A stretch of 59,049 nucleotides of DNA, taken from the NCBI GenBank assembly GCA_028287505.1, contig JAQBPN010000064.1, positions 1-59,049 of the forward strand. Reading direction: 5' to 3'. A program made the translations under genes and the position numbers. Below, piece by piece: positions 46,301 to 53,338 of this stretch. How positions within the stretch are numbered: position 1 is the stretch's first letter; every line of letters begins with the position of its first letter. Source of the DNA: Fibrobacterota bacterium (GTDB taxonomy: Bacteria; Fibrobacterota; Fibrobacteria; UBA11236). The notes under the pieces were generated by a model. It saw nothing but the letters and a program-made list of their open reading frames with translations. It did no database searches and was not told the origin of the DNA.

Positions 46301-47156
46301 GAACTATGTGGAAACGGAATCCCTGAAACCCTGGCGCGGCTACTATGTCTACAACCACCTGGAGGACACGGTAATCGCCTTGGCGCCCCGTCCCATCTCC
46401 GTGTTGGCGATGAAGAAGGAAGGCGCGGTAAACCGCATCCAGCTTTCCATGGGCTGGGGCATGTCGCGCATCCTGCGCCTGGGAGCCGACTGGACCTCTT
46501 CGGAGGGGCTTGGCGTGGAAGATGAATTCTCCCTGCCCCAGCGGAACAAAGGATTGTTCATGGCGGCCATGCGCCAAGGCCGCGCCCTGTCTTCGGATTG
46601 GGTGCGCCTCGATCAGAACGGCATCCAGGAATGGAAAGTGGCCATGGGCGGAACCGGGGATTCCCTGCCTCCCCTCAAGGTTCTCGCGCAGGATTTGCCT
46701 GCCGGCTATGAAACCTGGGCGGTCTCTCCGGCCCGGGCCATGAAGTTCCGGATCGAATCCGGCACGGAAATAGCGGCTTCCGGTCTGGCCCAGGATACCT
46801 TGCTGATCTACTCCGGTCCCAAGGAGAAGATGGCCGGCTTCTCGCTCCTCAAGAACCTGGCCGTGGCCGCGGCGCCCTTGGACCTGCGCGTCTCGGCCCG
46901 GGACGGCGGCTTCGGGATGCTGATGACCCTTCCCTCCAAGGCCAAAGTCCACGCGGTGGTTTGGGGCCTGGATGGAACCCGCAAAGGCGATCTGACCCTG
47001 GGTCCACTGTCCGAAGGGTTCTACCGCTTCTCATGGGCGTCGGATTTCCGCTCCGGCGGCAGGCGATTGGCCCCGGGCATGTATTTCCTGAGCCTGGAAA
47101 TACAGGGTGCCGGTCTCAATACCCGCCTGACCCGGAAAATCGCCCTCTCCAACTGA
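40392..47156 (+). CDS. Giant secreted Ig-like/PKD/chitobiase-repeat protein
   Basis: 2254 residues. TTG at 40392 gives a complete signal peptide (KKLSLLVIAMLSLGRVVAAQ); an ATG at 40422 would lack the basic start. Domains in order: an Ig-like domain (about 118-220), a PKD-like domain (about 225-320), seven He_PIG repeats (about 320-910; core GLPSWLAFNAGTGVLSGTPP), two Ig-like domains (about 915-1110; YQWQYSS and YQWFKGS), six chitobiase-type repeats (about 1115-1610; SIYYTLNGDDP), and from about 1612 the C-terminal module shared with the preceding gene (HHGWNQIGNPHLEELYWP, SLKPWRGYYV, MKFRIESGTE), ending in a FlgD/T9SS-like sorting domain. Probable cell-surface or secreted adhesin. The 272-base leader region is G/T-rich and holds a weak hairpin at 40176-40191. 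Confidence 0.85.
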   Translation: MKKLSLLVIAMLSLGRVVAAQGNDSILFPPAPPTSDQDPGTVNPFADNLSVNLTCAAGTRTFYDINNQAAFDRSSNQTYEYTPGTPIALTATSTLRAVCYDEVNLIDGESKVATWQYNRDVKPTVQFTSPANGQVYHVGNTVSITSAVSDPDGPAPINVTYYRAAAGGATWQTLGQGSGPNYQFDQAIPEGTAAGTYTLRAIATDGRGLTDNTDITITIANANQAPVAHAGADAQIILPTNSIQLNGSTSTDPDDPNGTLTYEWTGAGATFTGAATATPTAQFAGTGNYTLTLKVTDQGSPPLSSTDQVVVSVYSKPAITSPLAATGTAGVAFSYTMTASGFPAPTLSTTGLPSWLAFNAGTGVLSGTPPAVGNFPVTLTALSSGGSDSKTLTITVLSKPLITSPITASGSTGTAFSYTLTATGTPTPTLGMAAGGPAWLSLNAATGALTGTPPAAGTYTVTLTATNSQGSDSKNLGITITDALAKPIITSPTAASGSAGQAFSYTITASGNPAPTFTVAQNPGWLQFNAATGVLSGNLPGSGTFNVNMTATNTQGNDQKTLTITVLTKPAITSPLAASGPVGQAFSYTLTASGTPVPTLAATGLPPWLSFKPATGALTGTPSATGIFQITLTASNSQGTDSKSLTLTIGQPLSTPAITSPLTASGTSGAPFSYTITATGNPSPGFGLGAGGPAWLSVNSTTGVLSGTPPVAGDFTVKLIATNSQGSDNKDLKISIGAALAPPLINPVNTNPVLASGTAKVLFSYTVTATGNPTPTLSATGLPAWLAFNAGNGVLSGTPPAKGDFTVNLTATNGQGSGDAKTLKISVSDSTVKPSLTNPNTNPTNAPAKTGSTFAYSITATGTSPIGYTTSALPAGITLSGFVISGSPTVTGTFPVTVTATNAYGSDAKVLNITVTADPKITVDLDTGITVFDKSKVVFSVTATGFPAVTYQWQYSSTAAGAFANTGPNSATYTIDSVTASSAGYYRVIVKNGAGPDATSRVRHLIVKPLPVPIRIATQPVATTALVGEKVKIVSRATGEPPLLYQWFKGSASVTPAPKVDDSVFTIAAAVVGDGGQYRARVTNSYTDDTKPATFAFSDSAKLTVQEPKLLKPVAKPAGGAFYPSTMVVLSNDTAGTSIYYTLNGDDPVQTSAKFNAGDTIRLSATTTVKARAYKDKFRSSDIMIETYTYTVPGKVVKPVIKPLVPTFQNSLVCSLSTTTPGADIYYTSDGSSPLIGSPAKASGSFTITATTTITAVGRKSGMLDSDTLKMTYTLEKNPSKVLPPKISPPGGPISSPISVTLSSPADTAATIWYTLDGTPPDTSSTHIKYTGTPITVSKTTIVKEVAVRNGFLPSDVVSETYKLVPGAITAQPPPFVFDSVVTVKLSAVPANAEIRYILDGTPTLTSPVFPSEGLVLKTTNTISAISVIDGISSAVYSFGYTLKGGQLSTPTPTTTNNQTTFKDSLRIWLMAPTPDAEMYYTLNGNLPTTRSDKYTGPILIDTTSTLQAIAVQTGFDNSRLLVATYTLVPETPVISPPGGSSPTTVFAKITCTSKRASLFYTLDGNDPAPDNWLSYSRKDSIAIPVNMTLKAVAVAGNVSSSIREETYAIFGNIEFVLLPGVTTPLPGGYTLRTPEDQSAKVLARLAGAGPLHLVGFDGVQYGLTLALDASQAHTAAEFPGVTFTSPSSDKRSMYKIDPSGKVYFVSSADTVTLSQAGTYFMGIDIAPPVITYISESFDEKDSTRVSFHIEDNIANLSFDIKRNDDPTRNTSQASIFSGTDLSVKLKHPPGTLKPLYVQVIVSDYQQAAFFPSDAGTMLSLSQRMGSIKGPPAWTIGSPNSPYDFISIPLALDPPLTLKKLRDANPGAIIEGAGWNDIDGVYQPLAASITLQPGHGYWLGSRTPVSSFSIPSATTLPSGLETFSVVLHHGWNQIGNPHLEELYWPYSRNLGEIYKSFPIKGLWEYSAAVANYVETESLKPWRGYYVYNHLEDTVIALAPRPISVLAMKKEGAVNRIQLSMGWGMSRILRLGADWTSSEGLGVEDEFSLPQRNKGLFMAAMRQGRALSSDWVRLDQNGIQEWKVAMGGTGDSLPPLKVLAQDLPAGYETWAVSPARAMKFRIESGTEIAASGLAQDTLLIYSGPKEKMAGFSLLKNLAVAAAPLDLRVSARDGGFGMLMTLPSKAKVHAVVWGLDGTRKGDLTLGPLSEGFYRFSWASDFRSGGRRLAPGMYFLSLEIQGAGLNTRLTRKIALSN

Positions 47157-47165
47157 GCCCTTCAA

Positions 47166-47226
47166 GGGCCGGAATCGCCCCGGGCAGGGTCGAAGCGCCC
47201 CGGGCGGGGCCGAAGTGCCCCGGTTG
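47166..47226. repeat. Three tandem 20-21-base GC-rich repeats
   Basis: Units GGGCCGGAATCGCCCCGGGC (from 47166), GGGTCGAAGCGCCCCGGGCG (from 47187) and GGGCCGAAGTGCCCCGGTTG (from 47207), with a partial fourth. Each unit is partly self-complementary (GGGC/GCCC). They follow directly after the stop of the giant gene. Confidence 0.6.
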
Positions 47227-47300
47227 GGGCTCCCAGTTTCCAAACCTTCCTCAGCACGCAAAGCCTAACGGTGGTACATTTGCTCCGGGGCCGACCTGGG

Positions 47301-47329
47301 TTGGCCCAAACGCCCTTTAAGGACAGAAT
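47301..47329 (+). promoter_or_regulatory. Candidate promoter of the 606-residue secreted protein
   Basis: TTGGCC (47301-47306), a 17-base spacer and CAGAAT (47324-47329), 15 bases before the ATG at 47345. Both boxes match the consensus at four of six positions. Confidence 0.4.
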
Positions 47330-47344
47330 CTGAGTTCCAACATC

Positions 47345-49165
47345 ATGAGATCCAGTATCTTGCCGGCCCTCGGCGTAGGGCTGATATTGTCCTTCGCGTC
47401 CGCCGTCCACGCAGGCACGGATGAGGATGTGGCCCAGGCCAAAACCTATCTGAAGGCCTACCTGAAGCAGGTAAACCAGAAGTATCCCTTTTCCGATTGG
47501 GAGAAACAGGCCTCAAAGTGCCGTTCCAACCTCGATCGCATGCGCTCCAAACCGGGATTTTCCGGGGAGGGGTTCGACCGGGGAGCATACTCGCAATTGG
47601 AACCGATGGGCCGCGAAGTCCAGGAGTTGATCAAGCACCGCGCCGATGCCGACCGGCTGATCAAAGACCTGTATGTCACGTCCCTGGTCGGGCACATCGA
47701 GGGGGATTTTTTCCAGGACGGCAAACGCTGGGACCCCGATGCGAAGCTCGCATTCCAGCGATCGCTCATGCCTTATGAATCCGGAAGCCTCAAGCCCAAG
47801 ACCGCCTTCGTGGCGAACGTGGCCGGCCTCGATCGGGATTTCCGCAAATTGCAGACCGATTGGATGTACGCTTTCGCCCAGGACTTCCTGGGCCGCCGCG
47901 TCGAAGAACACCTACGCACCCACAACCTCGCCAAGATCGAAGCCCTGTACGACGACTATTCCCTGCAGCTGGATTATTGGAACCGGCAATTGCAGGCCAA
48001 CGCTTCGCAGACCCAGGAACAGCTCCAGCAGCTTTCCCGGAAGTACGAGGAGAACAGGACCTGGCTCAAGCAGGATCTTGAGAGCCTGCTGGAGGCGTTG
48101 AACACGGATTTCCTGTTCAGCGATCTGCTGGAATACGCCCGCAAGCAAAAGGTGGATTTCACCATCGAAGTGGAAGATAAGATCGAGGCCTCCCTGAAGG
48201 AAAGGAACCAATCCACCCTGGTCCCCATCCAGGAGCGCATCGCCCTTTGGAAAACGTTCTCATCCCTGCTGCGGGATCGCATGGCGCAGGCGGGATCGCT
48301 GGCCAAGAACCAGCAAAGCCAGGCGCTGGCCAGGGCCGAGGATGATCGCAAGGAGCGCGATCGCATGGAGGCCCTCAAGGAAGAACAGCAGCGCATGGAA
48401 AAGGAGCAGAAAGAGAAATTCAAGCAGACGCTTTCCGCCCTCAAAACCTTCACCTTCAAGAGCGAAACCTCGGTGGAACTGGACGACGATTCCAAGAAGG
48501 CCCTGAAGACCAAATCCGGATTCCTCAAGACCAGTTACGTGCGGTCGGGCGTGAACAAACTCAAGGTGGACAAGTCCCTTTTCAATGACACCCTGGCCTT
48601 GGTGCAGAAATTCACCGTGGAGGAAGGCCAAGTGGATTTCTCGAAGATGTCCCTGCAAGATCGCTCCAACCAGAGCGCATACACCTACTCGTCGCCGGCC
48701 GGGCGCACCAGCCAGGGCGATCTGGAGAACTTCGTGGCGGAAGTGGCGCTGGGCTCCTTCAGCACCTATTACAACTTCCTTTCCTACGTGGTTCCCTCGC
48801 GTTGGAACCCGGGAAAGCAGGTCAACTGGACGGCGGATCGGAGCCAGGAAAAGGAAGCCCACGATCGGGAGTTCAGCTACGTGGACCTGGTTGTGGACGC
48901 GCATCGCAAGCGCTCGGGCGGAAGCAACCGCTCGGAGTCGACCACCAACATCCCGGCCAACATGATAGTGATCTTCGATCCGCAGGGAGCCATCATCCGT
49001 TACGAGCCGTTCGGGGACGTGGATCAGGTTTCCATCCGGAACGGGGATTTGGTGGGAGGGAAGCTCTACTACAAGTTCCTGAACTACTCCACCGACCGGC
49101 AGCACATCTACTTGAACGGCATCGATCCGGAGATGAAGGTCGCGGCGCCGGCGGGGAAATCCTAA
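47345..49165 (+). CDS. Secreted coiled-coil protein of unknown function
   Basis: 606 residues. Signal peptide MRSSILPALGVGLILSFASA, cleavage near AVHAG (about 23). The mature protein is mainly helical and highly charged to about residue 400, with a clear coiled coil at roughly 330-375 (RKERDRMEALKEEQQRMEKE), then a more globular C-terminal half including YYNFLSYVVPSRWNPG, YVDLVVDAHRKRSGG and MIVIFDPQGAIIRYEPFGD. I recognise no family. It follows the giant surface protein on the same strand but has its own candidate promoter; a role in presenting or assembling the surface proteins is a guess. Confidence 0.7.
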   Translation: MRSSILPALGVGLILSFASAVHAGTDEDVAQAKTYLKAYLKQVNQKYPFSDWEKQASKCRSNLDRMRSKPGFSGEGFDRGAYSQLEPMGREVQELIKHRADADRLIKDLYVTSLVGHIEGDFFQDGKRWDPDAKLAFQRSLMPYESGSLKPKTAFVANVAGLDRDFRKLQTDWMYAFAQDFLGRRVEEHLRTHNLAKIEALYDDYSLQLDYWNRQLQANASQTQEQLQQLSRKYEENRTWLKQDLESLLEALNTDFLFSDLLEYARKQKVDFTIEVEDKIEASLKERNQSTLVPIQERIALWKTFSSLLRDRMAQAGSLAKNQQSQALARAEDDRKERDRMEALKEEQQRMEKEQKEKFKQTLSALKTFTFKSETSVELDDDSKKALKTKSGFLKTSYVRSGVNKLKVDKSLFNDTLALVQKFTVEEGQVDFSKMSLQDRSNQSAYTYSSPAGRTSQGDLENFVAEVALGSFSTYYNFLSYVVPSRWNPGKQVNWTADRSQEKEAHDREFSYVDLVVDAHRKRSGGSNRSESTTNIPANMIVIFDPQGAIIRYEPFGDVDQVSIRNGDLVGGKLYYKFLNYSTDRQHIYLNGIDPEMKVAAPAGKS

Positions 49166-49181
49166 GGCTTCGCTTCCCCGT

Positions 49182-49979
49182 TCACAACCTCTTCTTCGAG
49201 AACACGAAAAGCCCGGTGACCGAGGCCACCACGGACCACAGCGCTCCGTTGGCCAAGGCGTGCCAGGATTCCGGCCTCATGAAAAAATCGCTCACCATGC
49301 CCAGGGACCAGACGTGGATCCCGCCGAACTGGGGCAGCATGTTGATGCCCTCGGCCAATGGCCCGCCCTCCCGCAGGAATCCGGCGTAGTAGCGCCAGAG
49401 ATTGACCACGTAAATGACGGGGAGCATCAGGAGCCACAGGAAGAAGATCATGAAATTGCCCAGGAAGTTGCGCATCAGGAAATACAGGCTGACCAGGCAA
49501 AGCATGCTCAGACCCAGCGGCATGATGAGGATGAACACGTGGGACAGATTGACGCCCGCCACCCGGTAAAGCTCTTCCCAGAAAAGCGTCACCGCCAGAA
49601 TCCCGTACGCCAGGGAGGGAATGAGCACCGAGGCCATCTTGGCCAGGTAGAAATGGGGCCGGCCCATCGCGCGGGACAGGATCAGCAAATCGTTGTTGCG
49701 GAGGTAATGCGTCCCGGTGCGATCGAGGCAGAAGCAGAGCGTGAACAAAGTGGTGAGGAAGACGATGGTGGAATATCCGATCGCGACCACGTAGTTGAGA
49801 CGCAAGGCCTGGCCCACCAGCTCTCCGTTGACGTGGATGTCCCCGACCATGATATAGCGGATGGGAACCACCAGGATCATGAGGCTGGCGAGCGCCGCCC
49901 ACAACAACGGTCCCTTCAGCGCGGGCCCCAATTCGAAAAACAGGACCGCGCGCAAGCGCATGCTGGGACCCTGGCTCAT
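49182..49979 (-). CDS. ABC-2-type transporter permease
   Basis: 265 residues with about six membrane helices (VVAIGYSTIVFLTTLFTLCF, FILIMPLGLSMLCLVSLYFL, NFMIFFLWLLMLPVIYVV, and others). The layout matches ABC-2 type membrane subunits. Its ATG overlaps the stop of the ATPase gene by four bases, so the two are translationally coupled and form one transporter. The substrate is unknown; the lipoprotein first in the operon may be an accessory factor or cargo. Confidence 0.8.
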   Translation of the reverse strand: MSQGPSMRLRAVLFFELGPALKGPLLWAALASLMILVVPIRYIMVGDIHVNGELVGQALRLNYVVAIGYSTIVFLTTLFTLCFCLDRTGTHYLRNNDLLILSRAMGRPHFYLAKMASVLIPSLAYGILAVTLFWEELYRVAGVNLSHVFILIMPLGLSMLCLVSLYFLMRNFLGNFMIFFLWLLMLPVIYVVNLWRYYAGFLREGGPLAEGINMLPQFGGIHVWSLGMVSDFFMRPESWHALANGALWSVVASVTGLFVFSKKRL

Positions 49980-50683
49980 TTGACGCGCTCCAGGAAATAT
50001 TTTTCGAATGCCGGAAAATCATGGAAATCGGACATGGCGCTCTCGCCCGCCACCTTGCCTTTGTGGAGGACCAGCACCTGATCGGCCAGGTGCATCACCT
50101 CCGCCAGACGATGGGTGGAAATGAGCAGGGTGGTCCCTTCCGCCTTCAGGGCGTCCAGCTTGGCGCGCAACATGGCGATGCCCACGGGATCCAATCCGCT
50201 GTTCGGCTCGTCCAGGATCAACAGGCGCTTGCAATCCAGCATGGCGATGGCCAGGGCCAATCGCTGTTTCATCCCCTTCGAATAGGCGCGGATGGGCTTG
50301 GAGGTCAGCTCCAACCCGAAACCGTCGAGGTAACTTTCCAGTTCCCTTGCCGCCTTGCGGCGGTCCAGGCCGGTGAGGCGGGAATGCAGGGCGATGAGGT
50401 CATGGGCGCGCGCGCGCTCGGGGAAATCCACGGACTCCTGCAGGTACCCGACGCCCAGGCGCGACCCCGGCGTGGGGGCGGCGACGCCGAAGAGGGAAAC
50501 CAGGCCCTTGGTGGGGGGGCGCAGTCCCAGAATCATACTGATGAAAGAGCTTTTGCCGGCGCCGTTTTCGCCCACCAGGGCCACGCAGGATCCGGCCGGG
50601 ATATCCAGGGTAAGCGGGCCGATCCGGCTGCCCCGGCCGTAGTCCAGCTCCAGACCCTGGCAGGAAATGGCGGGCGCGTCCAT
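49976..50683 (-). CDS. ABC transporter ATP-binding protein
   Basis: 235 residues. Walker A GENGAGKSS (38-46), Q-loop in GYLQESVDFP, signature YSKGMKQRLALA (the canonical LSGGQ is replaced by YSKGM, common in ABC-2 exporters), Walker B LLILDEPNSGLDP and H-loop STH. It powers the permease encoded next, whose start overlaps its stop. Three bases separate it from the lipoprotein gene upstream, so all three form an operon. Confidence 0.92.
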   Translation of the reverse strand: MDAPAISCQGLELDYGRGSRIGPLTLDIPAGSCVALVGENGAGKSSFISMILGLRPPTKGLVSLFGVAAPTPGSRLGVGYLQESVDFPERARAHDLIALHSRLTGLDRRKAARELESYLDGFGLELTSKPIRAYSKGMKQRLALAIAMLDCKRLLILDEPNSGLDPVGIAMLRAKLDALKAEGTTLLISTHRLAEVMHLADQVLVLHKGKVAGESAMSDFHDFPAFEKYFLERVK

Positions 50684-50686
50684 GTT

Positions 50687-51421
50687 CTACAGCCTTTCCA
50701 GGGAACGGCGCAATTCCACCTTGGCGGGACTGGAACCGTTCGCGTCGCGCCAATCGAATCCGCCCCAGGTCTGGTCCGCCTTGAGCAGCCCGGAAACCCC
50801 GTACAGGAAAAGCCCTTCGGACAGGACTGTGTTTCCATCCAATACCGTTTCCTTGATGCCCCAGGACTCTTCGAGATGGCCCTGGTAGGATAAAGTGTCG
50901 ACGGTGACCTGTTCGCGGCGCACCGTAAGCACGCCCAGGCTGCGGGTGTCGTTCCACCCTTGCACCAACAAGGCCGGCAGGGCCAGGTAGGCGGAGCTGT
51001 CCGCAGCCGCGCTTGCGGATGCCTTGAGGGGGAAAAACCGCGCGCCGCCTCCCGCTTCCACCGTGTTGAGAAGGACGCCCTCCCGGGTGAACCTCACCAG
51101 CCGCACGCTGTTCTCCAACAAGGTTCCGGCGGAGTCATCCCGGATGCTCAGGGAAAGGATCTTGAGCGTATCGGTTCCGTCCAGGGAGTCGCCCAGGAAG
51201 GTGAAAACCAGCCGCCGCCTGGAGAGGATTTTCGTGCGGGTATCCGCGGCGGCGTCCCAGAGGGATTCCGTGACGCGGTAGGAAACGCTGTCGCCCGGAG
51301 CGGAGAGACCCGACAGCGAACGGATTTCCGAAGGCTTGAAGCGGAACTCGCGCGTGGAGAAGAAGTCGCAGCCCGAAAGGAGCACAGCCGCCACGAAGAA
51401 AAGGACGGATTTCCGCAGCAT
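50687..51421 (-). CDS. Lipoprotein encoded with the ABC transporter
   Basis: 244 residues. The signal peptide LRKSVLFFVAAVLLSGC ends in a lipobox (LSGC), which fixes the start at 51421 rather than the longer open frame upstream. The mature part is beta-rich with repeated Asp/Ser/Thr strands (DSVSYRVTESLWDAA, RRLVFTFLGDSLDGTDTLKIL) and no family I know. First gene of the lipoprotein-ATPase-permease operon. The promoter -10 ends ten bases before the ATG and a 12-bp palindrome fills that gap. Confidence 0.75.
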   Translation of the reverse strand: MLRKSVLFFVAAVLLSGCDFFSTREFRFKPSEIRSLSGLSAPGDSVSYRVTESLWDAAADTRTKILSRRRLVFTFLGDSLDGTDTLKILSLSIRDDSAGTLLENSVRLVRFTREGVLLNTVEAGGGARFFPLKASASAAADSSAYLALPALLVQGWNDTRSLGVLTVRREQVTVDTLSYQGHLEESWGIKETVLDGNTVLSEGLFLYGVSGLLKADQTWGGFDWRDANGSSPAKVELRRSLERL

Positions 51422-51460
51422 TTGCCTAGGCAATATACTTGCAAACCGGGCCCGCGCCAA
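51422..51460 (-). promoter_or_regulatory. Promoter and palindromic operator of the lipoprotein-ABC operon
   Basis: Minus strand: TTGGCG (51460-51455), a 17-base spacer and TATATT (51437-51432). The perfect palindrome TTGCCTAGGCAA (51422-51433) overlaps the end of the -10 and covers the predicted transcription start up to the ATG, an ideal place for a repressor. Confidence 0.55.
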
Positions 51461-51470
51461 CCCGGGGGAT

Positions 51471-51498
51471 TTGGCAACCCGCGAACATTTGGTAGGTT
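51471..51498 (+). promoter_or_regulatory. Promoter of the YkgJ-like gene
   Basis: TTGGCA (51471-51476), a 16-base spacer and TAGGTT (51493-51498). The ATG at 51505 begins six bases later, predicting a leaderless mRNA. It is back to back with the promoter of the lipoprotein operon, ten bases between the -35 boxes. Confidence 0.55.
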
Positions 51499-51504
51499 TT
51501 CGCC

Positions 51505-52365
51505 ATGCCGGATGCCAAAGCCGACCCAGGCCAAGATGAAGAAGGTCCCAGGACCCTCCAAATCGATCTGCAAACCTCCTTCGGCCGCATAAAGGGTAAC
51601 CTGGCGGTTCCGCCGGGCAGCGTCCGTCTCTCCGAACTGGCCTGGAACTCCATGGCCATCGATGAAAAACTGGTGGGCATGGCCGTCGCCTCCGAAGCCA
51701 GGCAAGGCCGGCAGGTATCCTGCACAAAGGGATGCGGCGCCTGCTGCCGACAGGCCGTCCCCCTCTCCCCCGCGGAAGCCTTCATGATCGCGGACGTGGT
51801 GGCCTCGTTTCCACCAGAACGCAAACAGGAAACCCTGCGACGGTTCGCGGCAGCCAAGGAAGGCCTGCAGGCCCGCGGTTTCGGAGACCGCTCCCTGGGC
51901 GGCACCGCCAGCGAGGGGGAAATCCTGGATCTCGGCCTCGATTATTTCCGGTTGGGGATCCCGTGCCCTTTCCTGGAAGACGAGTCCTGTTCCATCCATC
52001 CCAGCCGCCCCTCCGCCTGCCGGGAATACCTGGTCACCTCCCCCGCCTCCAATTGCTCGGAACCGGGAGTCAAACCCATCCAAGGCGTTCCCACCGCGGG
52101 CAGCCTCACCGAGGCCCTTTCCAAACTTTCCGCGTTGGTCCTGGGCGGCGAGCCCAGGGTCATCCCGATGACGCTGGCTTTGGAATGGGCGATGGAGAAC
52201 CGCGATGCCGGGCGGGAACGCTACGATGCGGCCATGCTGATGGCCGCCCTGGTCGATTTTCTCGGCAGCCCGGACGCGAAGAATAAACCCGGTCCCGGAA
52301 ACCAAACCGGTTCGGTGGCGCCGGAAGCCGACCCGGCCGCCCCGGAAGCCGGCCAGGCGACGTGA
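51505..52365 (+). CDS. YkgJ-family protein with Cys cluster (putative metal-binding)
   Basis: 286 residues, cytoplasmic. The YkgJ/UPF0153 signature is present: CTKGCGACC from Cys73, then IPCPFLEDESCSIHPSRPSACREY. These Cys are proposed to bind Zn or an Fe-S cluster; the biological role of the family is poorly defined. N- and C-terminal extensions beyond the core are present, the latter Pro/Ala/Gly-rich (about 260-286). No Shine-Dalgarno; the -10 lies six bases before the ATG. It precedes a two-component operon that has its own promoter. Confidence 0.82.
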   Translation: MPDAKADPGQDEEGPRTLQIDLQTSFGRIKGNLAVPPGSVRLSELAWNSMAIDEKLVGMAVASEARQGRQVSCTKGCGACCRQAVPLSPAEAFMIADVVASFPPERKQETLRRFAAAKEGLQARGFGDRSLGGTASEGEILDLGLDYFRLGIPCPFLEDESCSIHPSRPSACREYLVTSPASNCSEPGVKPIQGVPTAGSLTEALSKLSALVLGGEPRVIPMTLALEWAMENRDAGRERYDAAMLMAALVDFLGSPDAKNKPGPGNQTGSVAPEADPAAPEAGQAT

Positions 52366-52392
52366 ACCGTGAATCCGGGCCCGCGCGCTTCT

Positions 52393-52401
52393 TGCTAATT
52401 T
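52393..52401 (+). promoter_or_regulatory. Extended -10 promoter of the two-component operon
   Basis: TGCTAATTT (52393-52401) ends seven bases before the ATG at 52409; predicts a leaderless mRNA. TGCTAnnnT type. Confidence 0.55.
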
Positions 52402-52408
52402 TGAAATC

Positions 52409-53338
52409 ATGAGCCTCAAAACCGCGTTCTCCATCGTGGTTTTCGTTCTGGCCGCGGGCATGGTCATCACCCTGCTCGTCTTCTGGAACGTCTACATCAT
52501 TTCCGATTACCATACCATCAAGGAATTGTACATGGTCACCCATGGCACTCCGGAAGTCCCCGCCGCGGGGCGATGGACGGTGCTCGCAGTGGGCATCACC
52601 TTCCTCTCCCTGGTGCTGGTGGTGCTCTCCTTCTATTTCGTCACCTTCCTGCGCGGTTCGCGCTTCAAGCAGCAGCAAAAAGACTTCGTGAACATGATGA
52701 CGCACGAGCTCAAGCTGCCCATGTCCTCCATCCAGATGTTCGCCCAGACCCTGAAGCAGCGCAGCACCGGCCCGGAGGATCGCGAACGCTTCCTGGACGC
52801 CATCCTGAACGACTGCGCCCGGCTCAACCTGCTGCTCGATCACCTTCTGAAGTCCCAGCAGATCGAAAAGGGCAAACTTCCGGTCAACCTCCGGCGCCTC
52901 GACATCGGGGAGTTCGTCGAGGAGTTCGCCCGCAAATGGCCCCGGCCCCTCACTCTCCGGATGATCGGGAACGTTGAGGCCCAGGTGGATCCCGTGCTGC
53001 TGGAGCTTGCCATCACCAACCTGGTCAACAACGCGGAGAAATACGGCAAGGGCTGCACTCCGGAGGTGGTGATGGAAACCGAAAAGAACCTGGTGCGCCT
53101 CAGCATCCGTGACTCGGGCGCTCCCATCCCCAAGAAGTACGCCAAGAAGATCTTCAGACGCTTCTTCCGCATGCCCAACCGGGACACCCGGCGCCAGAAC
53201 GGCGTGGGATTGGGTCTCTATATCGTCAAGACCATCGCGAAGCTGCACCAGGGCTCCATCGACCTCACCACCGGCATGGTGGATGCGGACGGGTGGAAAG
53301 GCAATCGTTTCACCTTAACCATCCCGAGATCGAAATGA
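52409..53338 (+). CDS. Membrane sensor histidine kinase
   Basis: 309 residues. Two membrane helices (about 6-30 and 56-80) flank a short periplasmic loop of some 25 residues, too small for a large ligand domain. HisKA with His99 (FVNMMTHELKLPMSSIQMF) and an ATPase domain with NLVNNAEKYG, RDSGAPIPKKY and GVGLGLYIVK follow; no HAMP domain is evident. The stop overlaps the response regulator start by four bases, so the pair is cognate. Confidence 0.93.
   Translation: MSLKTAFSIVVFVLAAGMVITLLVFWNVYIISDYHTIKELYMVTHGTPEVPAAGRWTVLAVGITFLSLVLVVLSFYFVTFLRGSRFKQQQKDFVNMMTHELKLPMSSIQMFAQTLKQRSTGPEDRERFLDAILNDCARLNLLLDHLLKSQQIEKGKLPVNLRRLDIGEFVEEFARKWPRPLTLRMIGNVEAQVDPVLLELAITNLVNNAEKYGKGCTPEVVMETEKNLVRLSIRDSGAPIPKKYAKKIFRRFFRMPNRDTRRQNGVGLGLYIVKTIAKLHQGSIDLTTGMVDADGWKGNRFTLTIPRSK

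Noticed and set aside
44277-46952. 891-codon open frame on the minus strand
   Set aside because: Antisense to the giant surface protein, whose domains are unmistakable on the plus strand.
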